This document shows, in pieces, positions 9,601-17,640 of a stretch of 64,000 bases of DNA. The stretch is from the NCBI RefSeq assembly GCF_000952155.1, contig NZ_JYON01000003.1, positions 1-64,000 of the forward strand. Direction: 5' to 3'. The translations under genes were made by a program, and so were the position numbers. Source of the DNA: Aliterella atlantica CENA595. GTDB lineage: Bacteria; Cyanobacteriota; Cyanobacteriia; Cyanobacteriales; Chroococcidiopsidaceae. The notes under the pieces are model-generated. The model searched no databases and had not been told where the DNA came from. It was given only the letters and a program-made list of their open reading frames with translations. The stretch's first letter is position 1. Every line of letters begins with the position of its first letter.

Positions 9601-10305
9601 AGTTTCGCAAGAGTAAACTGAGTAGGTGGAGATGAAAAACCACTTTGCCCATTCACTAAAGCTAGGAACTGAAAGCTCGGTAGGAAAAAAACCAGGGCTT
9701 TCAGGAGATATGGCTAACCAACCGATGCCTTGGATGCAAAAGGCAAGTAGGGAGACAACAGCAGGGACAACAAAAAATAAGTGGAGAATTCCTAATGTGC
9801 GGGTTCCGCTCAAGCCGACAATAAAAGCGATCGCTGTAAAGCCAAATTTTAAAGCTGTTTCTGGGCAAGGAATACCTGAATATTCCAAACTTGTTTTGAT
9901 TAAGTCCGTTAGGACGATCGCATACACAGCCGGAGCCGCTACCCAACCGAGAAAGTAACCAATTGCTGTATAGCGAGCTAATAATGGATATTTACTTAAT
10001 AATCGCGCCGCATAATTGGGCGTACCACCTGCCATATTAGACCAGCACATTCCCAAGCGCTGCACTTGCAAATTCAGCACTACGGAGACAAATACTCCAG
10101 GTAGCCACACAAATATTGCTTTAGGTCCTAAAGCAGCATGAATTACTGGCGCTGTACCAATCCAGCCGACATGACCTGTAAGACCAAAACCCCAAGTTTC
10201 TAAGACTCCCAAGCTCCGCTGTAGATGCATTGCAGGGTGTTGTCTATCCTTGGCAACAGTATTTAGTTTTAACGCTCTACCTAAGTTAGAAAAATTTATA
10301 GACAT
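6640..10305 (-). CDS. APC-family permease domain fused to PAS-PAS-GGDEF-EAL (c-di-GMP enzyme)
   Basis: This 1221-residue membrane protein joins a transporter-like sensor to cyclic-di-GMP synthesis and breakdown. Residues about 30-530 form a dozen or so hydrophobic helices. The start (ETWGFGLTGHVGWIG) and the SCETASSFVADSRKP segment resemble amino acid-polyamine-organocation permeases. Two PAS domains follow (about 541-645 and 650-775, the second with a PAC end). The GGDEF domain (about 780-945) has an intact RLGGDEF at 861-867 and the RxxD inhibitory site five residues earlier (RASD). The EAL domain (about 955-1210) keeps EAL 991-993, the LEITES, DDFGTGYSS and LKID motifs and EGVET, so both activities look possible. 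It is the upstream gene of the NRPS-PPTase group, with a gap of 42-108 bases depending on the NRPS start. Amino acid sensing by the permease part is inference. Confidence 0.9.
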   Translation of the reverse strand: MSINFSNLGRALKLNTVAKDRQHPAMHLQRSLGVLETWGFGLTGHVGWIGTAPVIHAALGPKAIFVWLPGVFVSVVLNLQVQRLGMCWSNMAGGTPNYAARLLSKYPLLARYTAIGYFLGWVAAPAVYAIVLTDLIKTSLEYSGIPCPETALKFGFTAIAFIVGLSGTRTLGILHLFFVVPAVVSLLAFCIQGIGWLAISPESPGFFPTELSVPSFSEWAKWFFISTYSVYSCETASSFVADSRKPAKTTQFLKFAAWLIPVVFLGGSWVLMQLADGQVGDNLYLNLLTAATPFWGKSASFIITLLISFCCLLSCATTVSNTSRILYQLSLDGHLSPLFAVVSRRGVLGPALLFTFILSILCLAIGNLSHVVMVTGTGYLISIMGLHLGLWLRRGSPEVLWSNWSLGFLLVEIAVLLVGGLTWGWQELVIGLLLPLAILAIDRVIRRAKLPVFQPQWWIKLYYSRSKVYHQDFVFLQVVVLLLLICSSAGIGWLFSYELVKSASQHSLDLLVVLLVTLSFVGVAIACWTTLPQISSIDDAREQAENLFNNALDSIVVVDDTGVIVKTNPAAAALLNMSGEALVGQHLQSFCSHLVGMPKQWSSRSEQTLFSHTDKSRILEVSVSGNSNQTLQEYTIILRDVTERKHAEALRESEERYALAVRGANDGLWDWNLQTNEIYYSVRWKAMLGYQEDEIQNNLYEWLNRVYADDLEQVRVELSAHLEGLTPYFENEHRLLHKDGTYRWMLSRGQVVRDAAGKAYRVAGSQTDVTARRAAEQQLLHDALHDSLTGLSNRVLFSDRLAHVLSLAKRRRDYNFAVLFIDLDRFKVINDSLGHSIGDQLLNAIAQRLRVCLRASDTFARLGGDEFAILIEDVQNEEDATYVAERIGQELKLPFNLSGHEVFAAASIGILLGSNDYDRPEELLRDADTAMYRAKAQGKGCYEVFNIDMRDRAIAQLHLENDLRRAVENQEFQLHYQPIVSLKDQTVTGFEALVRWQHPQRGLVSPAEFIPVAEDTGLIVPLGWWVLKEACRQMRAWQLQFVVEPPLTINVNLSGKQFTQVNLIEKVQQILQETGLAASSLKLEITESCVVENIKSAATMLSNLQALGIQVAIDDFGTGYSSLAYLHRFPVDTLKIDRSFINGLDGDGVEIVRAIVNLAWNLGMEVVAEGVETEQQITQLNALKSSTSQEYLGQGYLFSKPLNSDAATALMSIGLDCKATN

Positions 10306-10679
10306 TATGGCTCGCTACATATATCAAACAGGCAATAAAAGCTAAATCTAGGTATAATTTTTTCTACTCATACAGATTAGCTGTACGAACATTGCTAGTT
10401 TTTTATTTTTAGATTTAGAGTAGTTCTGCTAATGAATGCCATCTTTAGCTACCTACATTAGCTTTGTAGCAAACATTTTGAGACAGCCGCAATTGGTACA
10501 ATTACAGACTTTCAACCGCTATTTTGCGATTTTTTTCCTAATGTCCAGTATTTTTCCTGATATTTATCTGTCGCTTAAACTTTAAGTAAAAATAGTGTAA
10601 ACTTAGACCAGTTATTTATAAACTTTTAACAAAACTGAAGTATCATAATATACACTGATACTATCTCTACATCAAATCT
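10306..10679. other. AT-rich intergenic region, promoter side of the APC-GGDEF-EAL operon
   Basis: These 374 bases lie between the start of the permease-GGDEF-EAL gene and the stop of the GAF gene, both on the minus strand. They are AT-rich and carry no convincing ORF, RNA gene or strong hairpin. They presumably hold the operon promoter, but I cannot pick out a confident -35/-10 pair. Confidence 0.5.
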
Positions 10680-11237
10680 TTAGATATTCTCAGTAGATGA
10701 ATAGCGATCGCTAACGCTCGAATGCAGTAAGATTTGCTCTAACTGAGTAGCTGCAGCTTTGACAAGCTCAATCAATTGTGGATTTTCTGCCTGAGCTTGG
10801 CGCATAAAAAAGACTATTACTGCAATAACTTCATCATTAGTAGTAATTGGTATGCCAAATCCCGCCTTCACGCTGCAAGCTTTAGCAATTTGATTGCGTA
10901 AAAAGTATGTTTCTGATGTAGCTCCGACATCTTCTATCCATTCTGGCTGCTTTGACGACCAAACTCTACCTGGCAATCCTGTATTTGCAGATAAAATAAA
11001 TGCTTCGCTACAAAGGCGAAATTTCTCTAAGGCTTCTATATCGGGGTCGCTATACCAAACTGGGCTAAGTGCTAAAATACCGTCTGAAGTAGGAATCCAA
11101 GCTTCTCCATATTCCCAAGCGCTAGATTCACAAACTTTTTGGAGCGTAACTTGCAATGCATCCTGAAAATCTGATGCTTCCCTAATAGCCGTCTCGATTG
11201 TTTGTAGCTGATTAGTTTTTGCTTTGCTCTGGCTCAT
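10680..11237 (-). CDS. Stand-alone GAF domain protein
   Basis: A 185-residue soluble protein that is essentially one GAF domain. It shows the cyanobacterial GAF features GLPGRVWSSKQPEWIEDV near the middle, then GFGIPITTNDEVIAVIVFF for the later strands, and a C-terminal helix. In larger proteins this GAF type precedes histidine kinase or GGDEF modules, but none is attached here. There is no conserved Cys in a bilin-lyase setting that would mark it as a phytochrome-type chromophore binder. It lies upstream of the APC-GGDEF-EAL gene on the same strand, 374 bases away, so a shared signalling role is possible but not shown. Confidence 0.75.
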   Translation of the reverse strand: MSQSKAKTNQLQTIETAIREASDFQDALQVTLQKVCESSAWEYGEAWIPTSDGILALSPVWYSDPDIEALEKFRLCSEAFILSANTGLPGRVWSSKQPEWIEDVGATSETYFLRNQIAKACSVKAGFGIPITTNDEVIAVIVFFMRQAQAENPQLIELVKAAATQLEQILLHSSVSDRYSSTENI

Positions 11238-11248
11238 ATTAAGTCTGC

Positions 11249-11400
11249 TGACTAAATAATTCGTAATTCGTAATTTAAGAAACTTACAAGCCCCTTAATT
11301 TATTAATTGATAAACAAAATGCGTATCTTATTGTTCCAATCCCCTATATTCATGCATATATGAAGCATTAATGCGCGAATTGCCGCTTTGCGGCAATAAA
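11249..11400. repeat. Intergenic repeat element, copy B
   Basis: This is the second copy of the element seen at 270-464, with the same order of blocks: GACTAAATAATTCGTAATTCG, CAAGCC, TTAATTTATTA, AAATGC...TTGTTccAA, then ATGCGCGAATTGCCGC-TTT-GCGGCAAT (11371-11397). The terminal hairpin has an eight-base stem. It lies between the GAF gene and narM. Confidence 0.6.
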
Positions 11401-11402
11401 TT

Positions 11403-11852
11403 TCAAATCAGGTGAAATTCTTGCAGCGCAGGGAGAAAATTTTTATTTTCATGACTGGGGCGACTGAGTTTAATTAAGGCAAAACGTTGTAAAGGTGTTA
11501 ATGCTATCCACTGTTGCAAGCTGATTTTAGCACCAATTTCCTCAGCCTTGATTTGCAAATCTGCTGGAATGCGATCGCTCTCTAACCAAGCTGGATTTGC
11601 TGATACCTCCAATTCTTTAGCTTTAGCACCTGCATACTTTTCTACTAGCTGTTGCAGCAAGTCTCGATAAGCTTGAATGTCGGTTGGTGTAGTGCAGGGG
11701 TGTTCTACAACTACTTGACGTTCGCTAGGGCTAAAACAATTCCAGTCACTTAGCTTGAGCTTGATTCCACAAGTATCTAGCTTAAAACGTACTTGCATAG
11801 GGATACAGCGGAGGTTATCGACAAAATCTGCTTCAAATTGAAAAAATACCAT
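11403..11852 (-). CDS. narM: Nitrate reductase-associated protein NarM
   Basis: This matches the cyanobacterial nitrate reductase-associated family: FFQFEADFVDNLRCIPMQVR at the start, then KLDTCGIKLKLSDW and a C-terminal helix-rich half with LTPLQRFALIKLSR. NarM is known to be needed for nitrate reductase activity in Synechococcus elongatus, so it should act on NarB, encoded about 30 kb away in this window. The frame is open back to 11939, but the conserved protein begins at ATG 11852 (149 residues). The longer version would overlap the PsiE gene and add a non-conserved hydrophobic tail. It begins seven bases after the PsiE gene stop, so the two are probably co-transcribed. I see no clear NtcA site immediately upstream. 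Confidence 0.85.
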   Translation of the reverse strand: MVFFQFEADFVDNLRCIPMQVRFKLDTCGIKLKLSDWNCFSPSERQVVVEHPCTTPTDIQAYRDLLQQLVEKYAGAKAKELEVSANPAWLESDRIPADLQIKAEEIGAKISLQQWIALTPLQRFALIKLSRPSHENKNFLPALQEFHLI

Positions 11853-11859
11853 ATTTTTT

Positions 11860-12324
11860 TTAAGGCGATTGTCTAGTATTGCTGCGACGTACAATCCAGT
11901 AACTAACAGATAAAGCAAAAATTGCGATCGCAAGTCCAATAAGCTGAATACCCGAAGTTTTGGTTAAATCTAAAATAATCAGTTTACGAGCAACTGCAAT
12001 TAATGAAGTAACTATAACAAGTTCTACTTGAATAATATGCTTTTTTAAATACGCGCTGATATTTTCTAATAATTCTAATGCAATTAAGATATTTAAAAAC
12101 AATCCAAAAAGTTCAATTAATGTGGTGTCAAAAAAACCAACTGGTTCGCTAAATAGCTCTTTAGATAATAAGATAGCGAGGTCTACTACAGAAACTATAA
12201 TTACAATCAACATGGCAATAGAGAGGACTTTGGAGATAACCCCCTCTAAGATGTGAACTAAGTTTAAGAAGTTTTCATCTCTACCTGCTGCTGTTATTTG
12301 CCTAAGTAAGTTTTTGATGGGCAT
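11860..12324 (-). CDS. PsiE-family membrane protein
   Basis: A 154-residue membrane protein with about four hydrophobic helices (roughly 32-52, 70-90, 98-115 and 124-145). The pattern fits the phosphate-starvation-inducible PsiE family, including the central LIELFGLFLNILIALELLE segment and KKHIIQVELVIVTSLIAVARK. The molecular role of this family is not established. It sits directly upstream of narM on the same strand, an unexpected partner for a nitrate reductase accessory factor. Confidence 0.75.
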   Translation of the reverse strand: MPIKNLLRQITAAGRDENFLNLVHILEGVISKVLSIAMLIVIIVSVVDLAILLSKELFSEPVGFFDTTLIELFGLFLNILIALELLENISAYLKKHIIQVELVIVTSLIAVARKLIILDLTKTSGIQLIGLAIAIFALSVSYWIVRRSNTRQSP

Positions 12325-12538
12325 ATATTCAGATCTGCCATAATTAGCAAGATTATGATGAGAATACTAGATTAGGGCTAACAAAACAATAGATTTTTGA
12401 TAGCTTAGACTTCATGCAAAGGCAGGCAATAGGGTCTTTTTCTACCTCATCTATCAAACTACGAACTTATGCAAGAGGTTTCTTGTAGATAGGCAAGTGC
12501 TTGTTTCTGCTGTGCTAGCGTGCAGCCTCAAAGCCAAG

Positions 12539-13399
12539 TTAGTTAGCCTCTTGGATATTACCTAAGTTAAATAGAAATGGTACGCTGCTATTAGAGTCTT
12601 TATCCATTACTAAAACTTTGGGCATCTGTGCGCCACCCGTTCGCCAAGCCTCGATAGCTTCTTTTTGTAAAACAAGCTGTCCTCCTTGTGCCTTAAGAGT
12701 TTCCGCTAATAATCTTTGTGCTTCTGCTCTACCTTTAGCTCGGTTGATATCTGCTTGCGCTTCTTGTTCGGCTTCTTGCGCTACATATACCGCTCTTTGC
12801 GCTCGTTGTTCGGCAATTTGCTTTTCTTCGACTGCTCTGGCAAATTCTGGGGAGAATGTTAAGTCAACAACACTTGTATCTAATACCAGGATGCCGTATT
12901 TATCTAATCTATCGCCCAAAGCTTGGTCAAAATCTTGCTTGAGTTCGTTCCTTTTGGTAATTGCTTCTTCTACAGTTCTTCTCGCTGCGGCAATTTTAAA
13001 TGATTCTTGAGTCTGGGGAGCAATAATTTTGGAGACAATATTTTGCAAAGTACCTTGTTTTCTTCTGACTTCTACTACTTGAGTAGGATCGAGACGAAAG
13101 TTAATTGCAAATCTAGCTGATAAATCTTGTAGATCCTTAGTAGAACTTTGTGCTGGAACTTCAAACTTTTGGACTGTCAAATCGTATATATCAACCACAG
13201 AGACAAAAGGCGGCTTGATATGGATACCTTCTAATAGCGCTCCATCTCTAGCTTTACCCAAAATGCTCAAAACTCCCGCTTCACCTGGGTTGATGATAAT
13301 AAAACTGTTGAGAGCAATCAACAGGACTATAGCAGCGATCGCACCTCCAACTATACCTTGCCAATTTTGAAGATCGTCTTTCACTTTTCGCTTCCCCAA
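12539..13399 (-). CDS. Prohibitin / SPFH-domain membrane protein
   Basis: A 286-residue protein with one N-terminal transmembrane helix (about 15-37), an SPFH domain (about 37-210) and an Ala/Glu/Gln-rich coiled coil (about 195-245). Family signatures include NPGEAGVLSILGK, GIHIKPPFV, DLSARFAINFRLDP and VVDLTFSPEFARAVEEKQIAEQRA. Prohibitins form ring-shaped oligomers at membranes; cyanobacterial members have been linked to thylakoid or plasma membrane organisation. It follows the saccharopine-dehydrogenase-like gene by 11 bases, so the two form an operon, possibly continuing to PsiE and narM after a 214-base gap. Confidence 0.9.
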   Translation of the reverse strand: MGKRKVKDDLQNWQGIVGGAIAAIVLLIALNSFIIINPGEAGVLSILGKARDGALLEGIHIKPPFVSVVDIYDLTVQKFEVPAQSSTKDLQDLSARFAINFRLDPTQVVEVRRKQGTLQNIVSKIIAPQTQESFKIAAARRTVEEAITKRNELKQDFDQALGDRLDKYGILVLDTSVVDLTFSPEFARAVEEKQIAEQRAQRAVYVAQEAEQEAQADINRAKGRAEAQRLLAETLKAQGGQLVLQKEAIEAWRTGGAQMPKVLVMDKDSNSSVPFLFNLGNIQEAN

Positions 13400-13410
13400 C
13401 TGCTAACCAC

Positions 13411-14466
13411 TCAATCTATATCTTCCCGCACAACATCAGGAAATTCTAAAATGAAGTCTGCACCATAAGCCAAAGATGGTGTTTGAAATCCGCAAGTATA
13501 TTCTCCTGCTAGTACCTTTTGGGCGACTTTTAAAGCAGTTAAAGTTGTAAGTGTATAACCTTCTGAGCATTGCAACCTAGATACCAATCGTTTACCTGTA
13601 GTATCTTTTACTTCTCCCCATAAATAGCTTTTACCTTGAGAACGTTCAATTTCCGTAGGTCCTGGGGGTTGGTTTTGAATTAGACTTTGTTGTAAATTCT
13701 GTACGGCTGGTAGTTTCAGCAACCAGCCAAGATAGCGAAGTGCGATCGCGCCTACACGCATAAATGTCCCAAATGCAGCATAGACTTCTATATCAGGAAT
13801 ACCCGTACTGTAAAAAGCTGTAGAGACATCACCCCAAGGAATTGTTATTGCCTGCACCGCCCCTTGTCCAAAATCAATAGAGCGAGTCTTAAAAGCGGCA
13901 GGAACAGGGGTCAAAGCTCCATTACTACGAATTAGACCTCCTCGATCTTGAGCCTCTAGCATTGTCTTGGCAGTGCCTCTAGAAACTCGTCCTAGTGCTT
14001 GAAATCCTAGCGCCAACCGCGTTGCAGTTGGCAATCGTCTTTTGAGATGTGCGGCTAGACAGTCAGAAGGTACGACATCAAAGCCAACCCCAGGAAGCAA
14101 CATTACGCCTGCTGCTTTTGCGGCGGTATCTTGAGATGCAACCTCCTCAAATACGGCAACTTCGCCTGTAATATCCAAGTAATGCGTTTGAGTTCGCAAG
14201 CAACTAGCAACCATTGGGGCGGAAGTTTGGGAAAATGGACCAGCACAGTGCAAAACTACTGTTATATCTGCCAAAGCTGCATCTATAGCAGTTTCATCAT
14301 CTAAAGCAAAAGCACGATAGTCTAACCCTAGTTCGCTGGCAAAAGGAGCAATTTTTTCTGGCTTGCGTGCTGCTAAAATTGGGCGCAATCCTCGCTCTAC
14401 AGCTAACCTAGCAATCAAATTACCTGTATAGCCATTAGCACCGTACAACAAAAATTTTGCAGACAT
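13411..14466 (-). CDS. Saccharopine dehydrogenase-like NAD(P)-binding oxidoreductase
   Basis: The 351-residue protein starts with a Rossmann motif (YGANGYTGNLIARLAVERGL) and continues with VVLHCAGPFSQTSAPMVASC and HYLDITGEVAVFE. These are typical of the saccharopine dehydrogenase NADP-binding domain / trans-acting enoyl reductase group. The C-terminal half (SRGTAKTMLEA, SYLWGEVKDTTGKRLVSRL) matches that group rather than lysine-pathway enzymes, so the substrate is unknown. It is divergent from the ABC transporter gene at 14542, with 75 bases between them for both promoters. Confidence 0.85.
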   Translation of the reverse strand: MSAKFLLYGANGYTGNLIARLAVERGLRPILAARKPEKIAPFASELGLDYRAFALDDETAIDAALADITVVLHCAGPFSQTSAPMVASCLRTQTHYLDITGEVAVFEEVASQDTAAKAAGVMLLPGVGFDVVPSDCLAAHLKRRLPTATRLALGFQALGRVSRGTAKTMLEAQDRGGLIRSNGALTPVPAAFKTRSIDFGQGAVQAITIPWGDVSTAFYSTGIPDIEVYAAFGTFMRVGAIALRYLGWLLKLPAVQNLQQSLIQNQPPGPTEIERSQGKSYLWGEVKDTTGKRLVSRLQCSEGYTLTTLTALKVAQKVLAGEYTCGFQTPSLAYGADFILEFPDVVREDID

Positions 14467-14541
14467 ATATATTATCGTCGCAACTATTTTTAGTTTTAAC
14501 TACTACGATCTTAAGTATTCTACGTTTGCTTACAGTTTCTC

Positions 14542-16350
14542 ATGCGATCGCCCAAAAAGCACTCAGCCAAAGCTGCAACTCGTTCCAATCAACCGCTTCA
14601 ACGTCTACTCAACTACAGCAGCAACTATCGACGGCAAATTTGGCTAGCAAGTATCTACTCAGTTCTCAATAAACTCTTCGATCTCGCACCACCAGCTTTA
14701 ATCGGGATTGCGGTTGATGTAGTAGTCAAGCAACAAGATTCAATTATTGCCCGTTTTGGAATCCGCGATGTCTTCCAGCAATTTTTAATTCTCTCTATTT
14801 TGACGGTAATTGTCTGGATACTAGAATCAGTGTTTGAGTATGCTTTTGCGCGTGCGTGGCGCAATTTGGCGCAAAATATTCAGCACGACTTGCGTTTAGA
14901 TGCTTATCAGCATTTGCAAGAATTAGAACTTGCATATTTTGAAGAACGCAGCACTGGCGGTTTGATGTCGATTTTGAGTGATGACATCAACCAACTAGAG
15001 CGATTTTTGGATGTAGGTGCAAATGACTTGATTCAAGTTACAACCACAGTAATAATTATTGGCGGTGCATTCTTTATTTTGGCTCCTAGCGTAGCTTGGA
15101 TGGCGATGCTACCAATGCCATTTATCTTATGGGGTGCTGTGGCTTTTCAACGCCTATTAGCGCCGCGTTATGCTGTTGTACGGGAAAAAGTAAGTTTGCT
15201 CAACGCGCGACTGACAAATAATCTTACAGGTATTACTACAATTAAAAGCTTTACTACCGAAGAGTATGAAGCGGCTAGGCTAAGAAAAGAAAGTAATGCT
15301 TATCGGCAAAGTAACCGCCATGCGATCGCACTTAGTGCTGCTTTTGTACCATTAATTCGCATGATTATTTTAGCTGGTTTTACGGCTTTACTTTTATATG
15401 GCGGTTTGGCAGCAGTCAGAGGCGATATTTCTGTAGGTACTTACAGTACGTTGGTATTTCTCATTCAGCGCTTATTGTGGCCCTTAACTAGATTAGGCGA
15501 AACCTTCGACCAATATCAACGCGCAATGGCATCTACTACGCGGGTAATGAATTTACTCGATACGCCGATTGCTATTCATACAGGTAATGTTTCCTTACCC
15601 TCTGTACGAGGTGAAGTTGCATTAAATAATATAACTTTTGCCTACAACGACCGCCACCCAGTAATTGAAAACCTGTCTTTACATATTCCAGCGGGAAAAA
15701 CAATCGCTATAGTTGGTTCTACAGGTTCCGGTAAAAGTACGTTAGTCAAGCTGTTATTGCGGCTATATGAGGTGCAATCGGGAACTATAACTTTAGATGG
15801 AATTGAGTTGCGCCAATGGAATTTGCGCTCTTTGCGATCGCATATTGGTTTAGTTAGTCAAGATGTATTTTTATTTCACGGTACGGTAGCGGAAAATATT
15901 GCTTACGGTAGTCCTGACGCAACCGAGCATGAGATAATTGCCGCAGCTAAAGTAGCAGAAGCGCATACATTTATTACCGAACTGCCCCAAGATTATGAGA
16001 CGATTGTAGGGGAGAGAGGACAAAAGCTATCAGGCGGACAAAGACAAAGAATTGCGATCGCTCGTGCTGTACTAAAAAATCCGCCTATCTTGATTTTAGA
16101 TGAAGCAACATCGGCAGTAGATAATGAAACTGAAGCTGCTATTCAGCGCTCTTTAGAGAAAATTACCGTCAATCGGACAACAATTGCGATCGCTCATCGT
16201 CTCTCTACAGTCCGCAATGCCGATCGCATATATGTAATGGAATATGGCAAATTAGTAGAACAAGGAACTCACGAGCAACTATTAGAGCAACAGGGAATTT
16301 ATGCTAGCCTTTGGCGCGTACAATCTGGTTTGAAATATATTGAGCAGTAA
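14542..16350 (+). CDS. ABC exporter, fused permease and ATPase (MsbA/BmrA type)
   Basis: A 602-residue half-transporter that should work as a homodimer. Six membrane helices occupy about residues 30-330, followed by the nucleotide-binding domain with Walker [10 protein letters not shown] (about 391-399), signature [14 protein letters not shown], Walker [15 protein letters not shown] and the switch histidine in [15 protein letters not shown]. The transported substrate cannot be read from sequence; relatives export lipids, drugs or peptides. There is no peptidase domain. The gene is followed 15 bases later by a small conserved gene, probably in the same transcript. Confidence 0.9.
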   Translation: MRSPKKHSAKAATRSNQPLQRLLNYSSNYRRQIWLASIYSVLNKLFDLAPPALIGIAVDVVVKQQDSIIARFGIRDVFQQFLILSILTVIVWILESVFEYAFARAWRNLAQNIQHDLRLDAYQHLQELELAYFEERSTGGLMSILSDDINQLERFLDVGANDLIQVTTTVIIIGGAFFILAPSVAWMAMLPMPFILWGAVAFQRLLAPRYAVVREKVSLLNARLTNNLTGITTIKSFTTEEYEAARLRKESNAYRQSNRHAIALSAAFVPLIRMIILAGFTALLLYGGLAAVRGDISVGTYSTLVFLIQRLLWPLTRLGETFDQYQRAMASTTRVMNLLDTPIAIHTGNVSLPSVRGEVALNNITFAYNDRHPVIENLSLHIPAGKTIAIVGSTGSGKSTLVKLLLRLYEVQSGTITLDGIELRQWNLRSLRSHIGLVSQDVFLFHGTVAENIAYGSPDATEHEIIAAAKVAEAHTFITELPQDYETIVGERGQKLSGGQRQRIAIARAVLKNPPILILDEATSAVDNETEAAIQRSLEKITVNRTTIAIAHRLSTVRNADRIYVMEYGKLVEQGTHEQLLEQQGIYASLWRVQSGLKYIEQ

Positions 16351-16365
16351 CGGAACAATTGCAGC

Positions 16366-16794
16366 ATGATGTTTGGTAACAATCAACCCGATGGGGAAGA
16401 AAACAACTGGCGTTACCAGTTAAATAGATTTGTCAAAGCAAACCAGCAAGAATTAGCTGCCTTAGCTTGGGGGTTTTGGCAGACAAATAGCGATCGCCAA
16501 GAGGTATTACTAATCGATCTTAAGCCAACGCCACATTTTATCGCTTGTCCCAAACAAGAGTTAGAAAAACTCAACGAAAAAATCGATAATCACATTCAGG
16601 AAATTTTGGGAGTAGTAGACAACTATCAAGCTGAAAAAGAAGTTGTCATGATTGGCGTTGGTAACAGTCAGCTAAAACTCATCCAATTTGCACCAGAACC
16701 ACCGCCACCTATATGTTACGAACAATTAGCAGCAGATATGAATGCCTTAGTTGAGTTGTTAGAAAAGCGGATGTTCGAGCAAATTAAAGTTTAG
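16366..16794 (+). CDS. Conserved hypothetical protein, cyanobacterial
   Basis: A 142-residue soluble protein with a hydrophilic N-terminus, the segment RFVKANQQELAALAWGFW (about 21-38), a mixed alpha/beta middle and a proline stretch (EPPPPICYEQL) before a C-terminal helix. The pattern W..L..FV..N..ELAALAWG seems familiar from small proteins conserved across cyanobacteria. I considered the carboxysome chaperone CcmS but cannot confirm it. It begins 15 bases after the ABC exporter stop. Confidence 0.65.
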   Translation: MMFGNNQPDGEENNWRYQLNRFVKANQQELAALAWGFWQTNSDRQEVLLIDLKPTPHFIACPKQELEKLNEKIDNHIQEILGVVDNYQAEKEVVMIGVGNSQLKLIQFAPEPPPPICYEQLAADMNALVELLEKRMFEQIKV

Positions 16795-16856
16795 TAGTTT
16801 TGGGGTTTGAGGCGATCGCACTGGGCGAGTAAATATAATTAAAATAAACATCAATT

Positions 16857-17138
16857 ATGCGGATTCTTCAGATTGCTTTGCCAGATGATGTCGCTCATAC
16901 TTTAGAAACAAAGTGGGGTAGCCTAGAGCGAAAACTGCTAGAAACGATTGCGATCGCTGCGTACCAAGAAGGCTCAATTAGTGCTGGTAAAGTGCGGGAA
17001 CTTCTGAGTATGGCTACTCGCTTAGAGGTCGATGCGTTTTTGCAAGAGAAGGGCGTGTACTTACATTACGATGAAGCTGATTTTGCGGAGGATCGTTCTG
17101 CTCATCAGCAATTGCGACAATCGGGAAAGTTGAAGTAG
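16857..17138 (+). CDS. UPF0175 family antitoxin
   Basis: A 93-residue protein of the UPF0175 family: IALPDDVAHTLE near the start, a central helical region with YQEGSISAGKVRELLSMATR resembling a DNA-binding helix pair, and a C-terminal DVDAFL-like segment (here EVDAFLQEKGVYLHYDEADF). Such proteins are the antitoxin partner of PIN-like DUF3368 toxins. The toxin frame follows five bases after the stop, so this is a type II toxin-antitoxin operon. The antitoxin looks intact while the toxin frame is interrupted. Confidence 0.85.
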   Translation: MRILQIALPDDVAHTLETKWGSLERKLLETIAIAAYQEGSISAGKVRELLSMATRLEVDAFLQEKGVYLHYDEADFAEDRSAHQQLRQSGKLK

Positions 17139-17143
17139 TTTAT

Positions 17144-17629
17144 ATGATTGTCGTTGCGGACACTTCGCCTATTTGTTATCTATTGCTAATTGGAGAGATA
17201 AATCTGCTAAACCGTTTGTATGGGCAAGTGTTGATTCCCCAAGCCGTACAATATGAGTTGTCCAATGAAAGAGCGCCCAATGTAGTACGAGATTGGATTA
17301 GCCAGTCTCCCCAATGGTTAGTAGTTCAACCAGTAGATATTCCATCTGAAAACGATTTAAACGACCTAGATGTAGGTGAAAGAGCCGCAATTGCGTTAGC
17401 CGAAAAATACTGAGCAGATTTGATTGTCATCGACGATTTAGCAGCCCGAAAGATTGCCAAGTCTCGTAAGCTGATAGTTACTGGAGTGCTTGGCATTTTA
17501 GATGAAGCAGCTAGGCAAAATTTGCTAGATTTTCCAGAGGCGATCGCTCGTTTGCAACAAACTACATTTCGAGCTTCATCAAAGTTAATTCAATCGCTCT
17601 TACAGCAATACCAGCAAAAAGAGTTATGA
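17144..17629 (+). pseudogene. DUF3368 PIN-like toxin interrupted by an in-frame TGA
   Basis: The frame from 17144 encodes a PIN-type nuclease. The first Asp lies in VVADTSPI (about residue 6), the middle has LIPQAVQYEL and DLDVGERAAIALAE, and the last part reads ADLIVIDDLAARKIAK. A single TGA at 17411-17413 (codon 90) splits it, yet the same frame stays open to 17629 with full family similarity on both sides. In relatives a glycine stands at this place (G-A-D-L), so a GGA to TGA change explains it. The split separates the catalytic acidic residues, so the toxin should be inactive unless the stop is read through. The partner antitoxin is intact. Confidence 0.85.
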
Positions 17630-17640
17630 GTTTAGTTGAC

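Noticed and set aside
14457..14672. 71-codon ORF before the ABC exporter
   Set aside because: It overlaps the start of a clear ABC exporter gene in another frame and has no family features.
16366..16794. Carboxysome chaperone CcmS
   Set aside because: Size and the N-terminal pattern are suggestive, but I cannot confirm it from sequence alone and no carboxysome gene is near.
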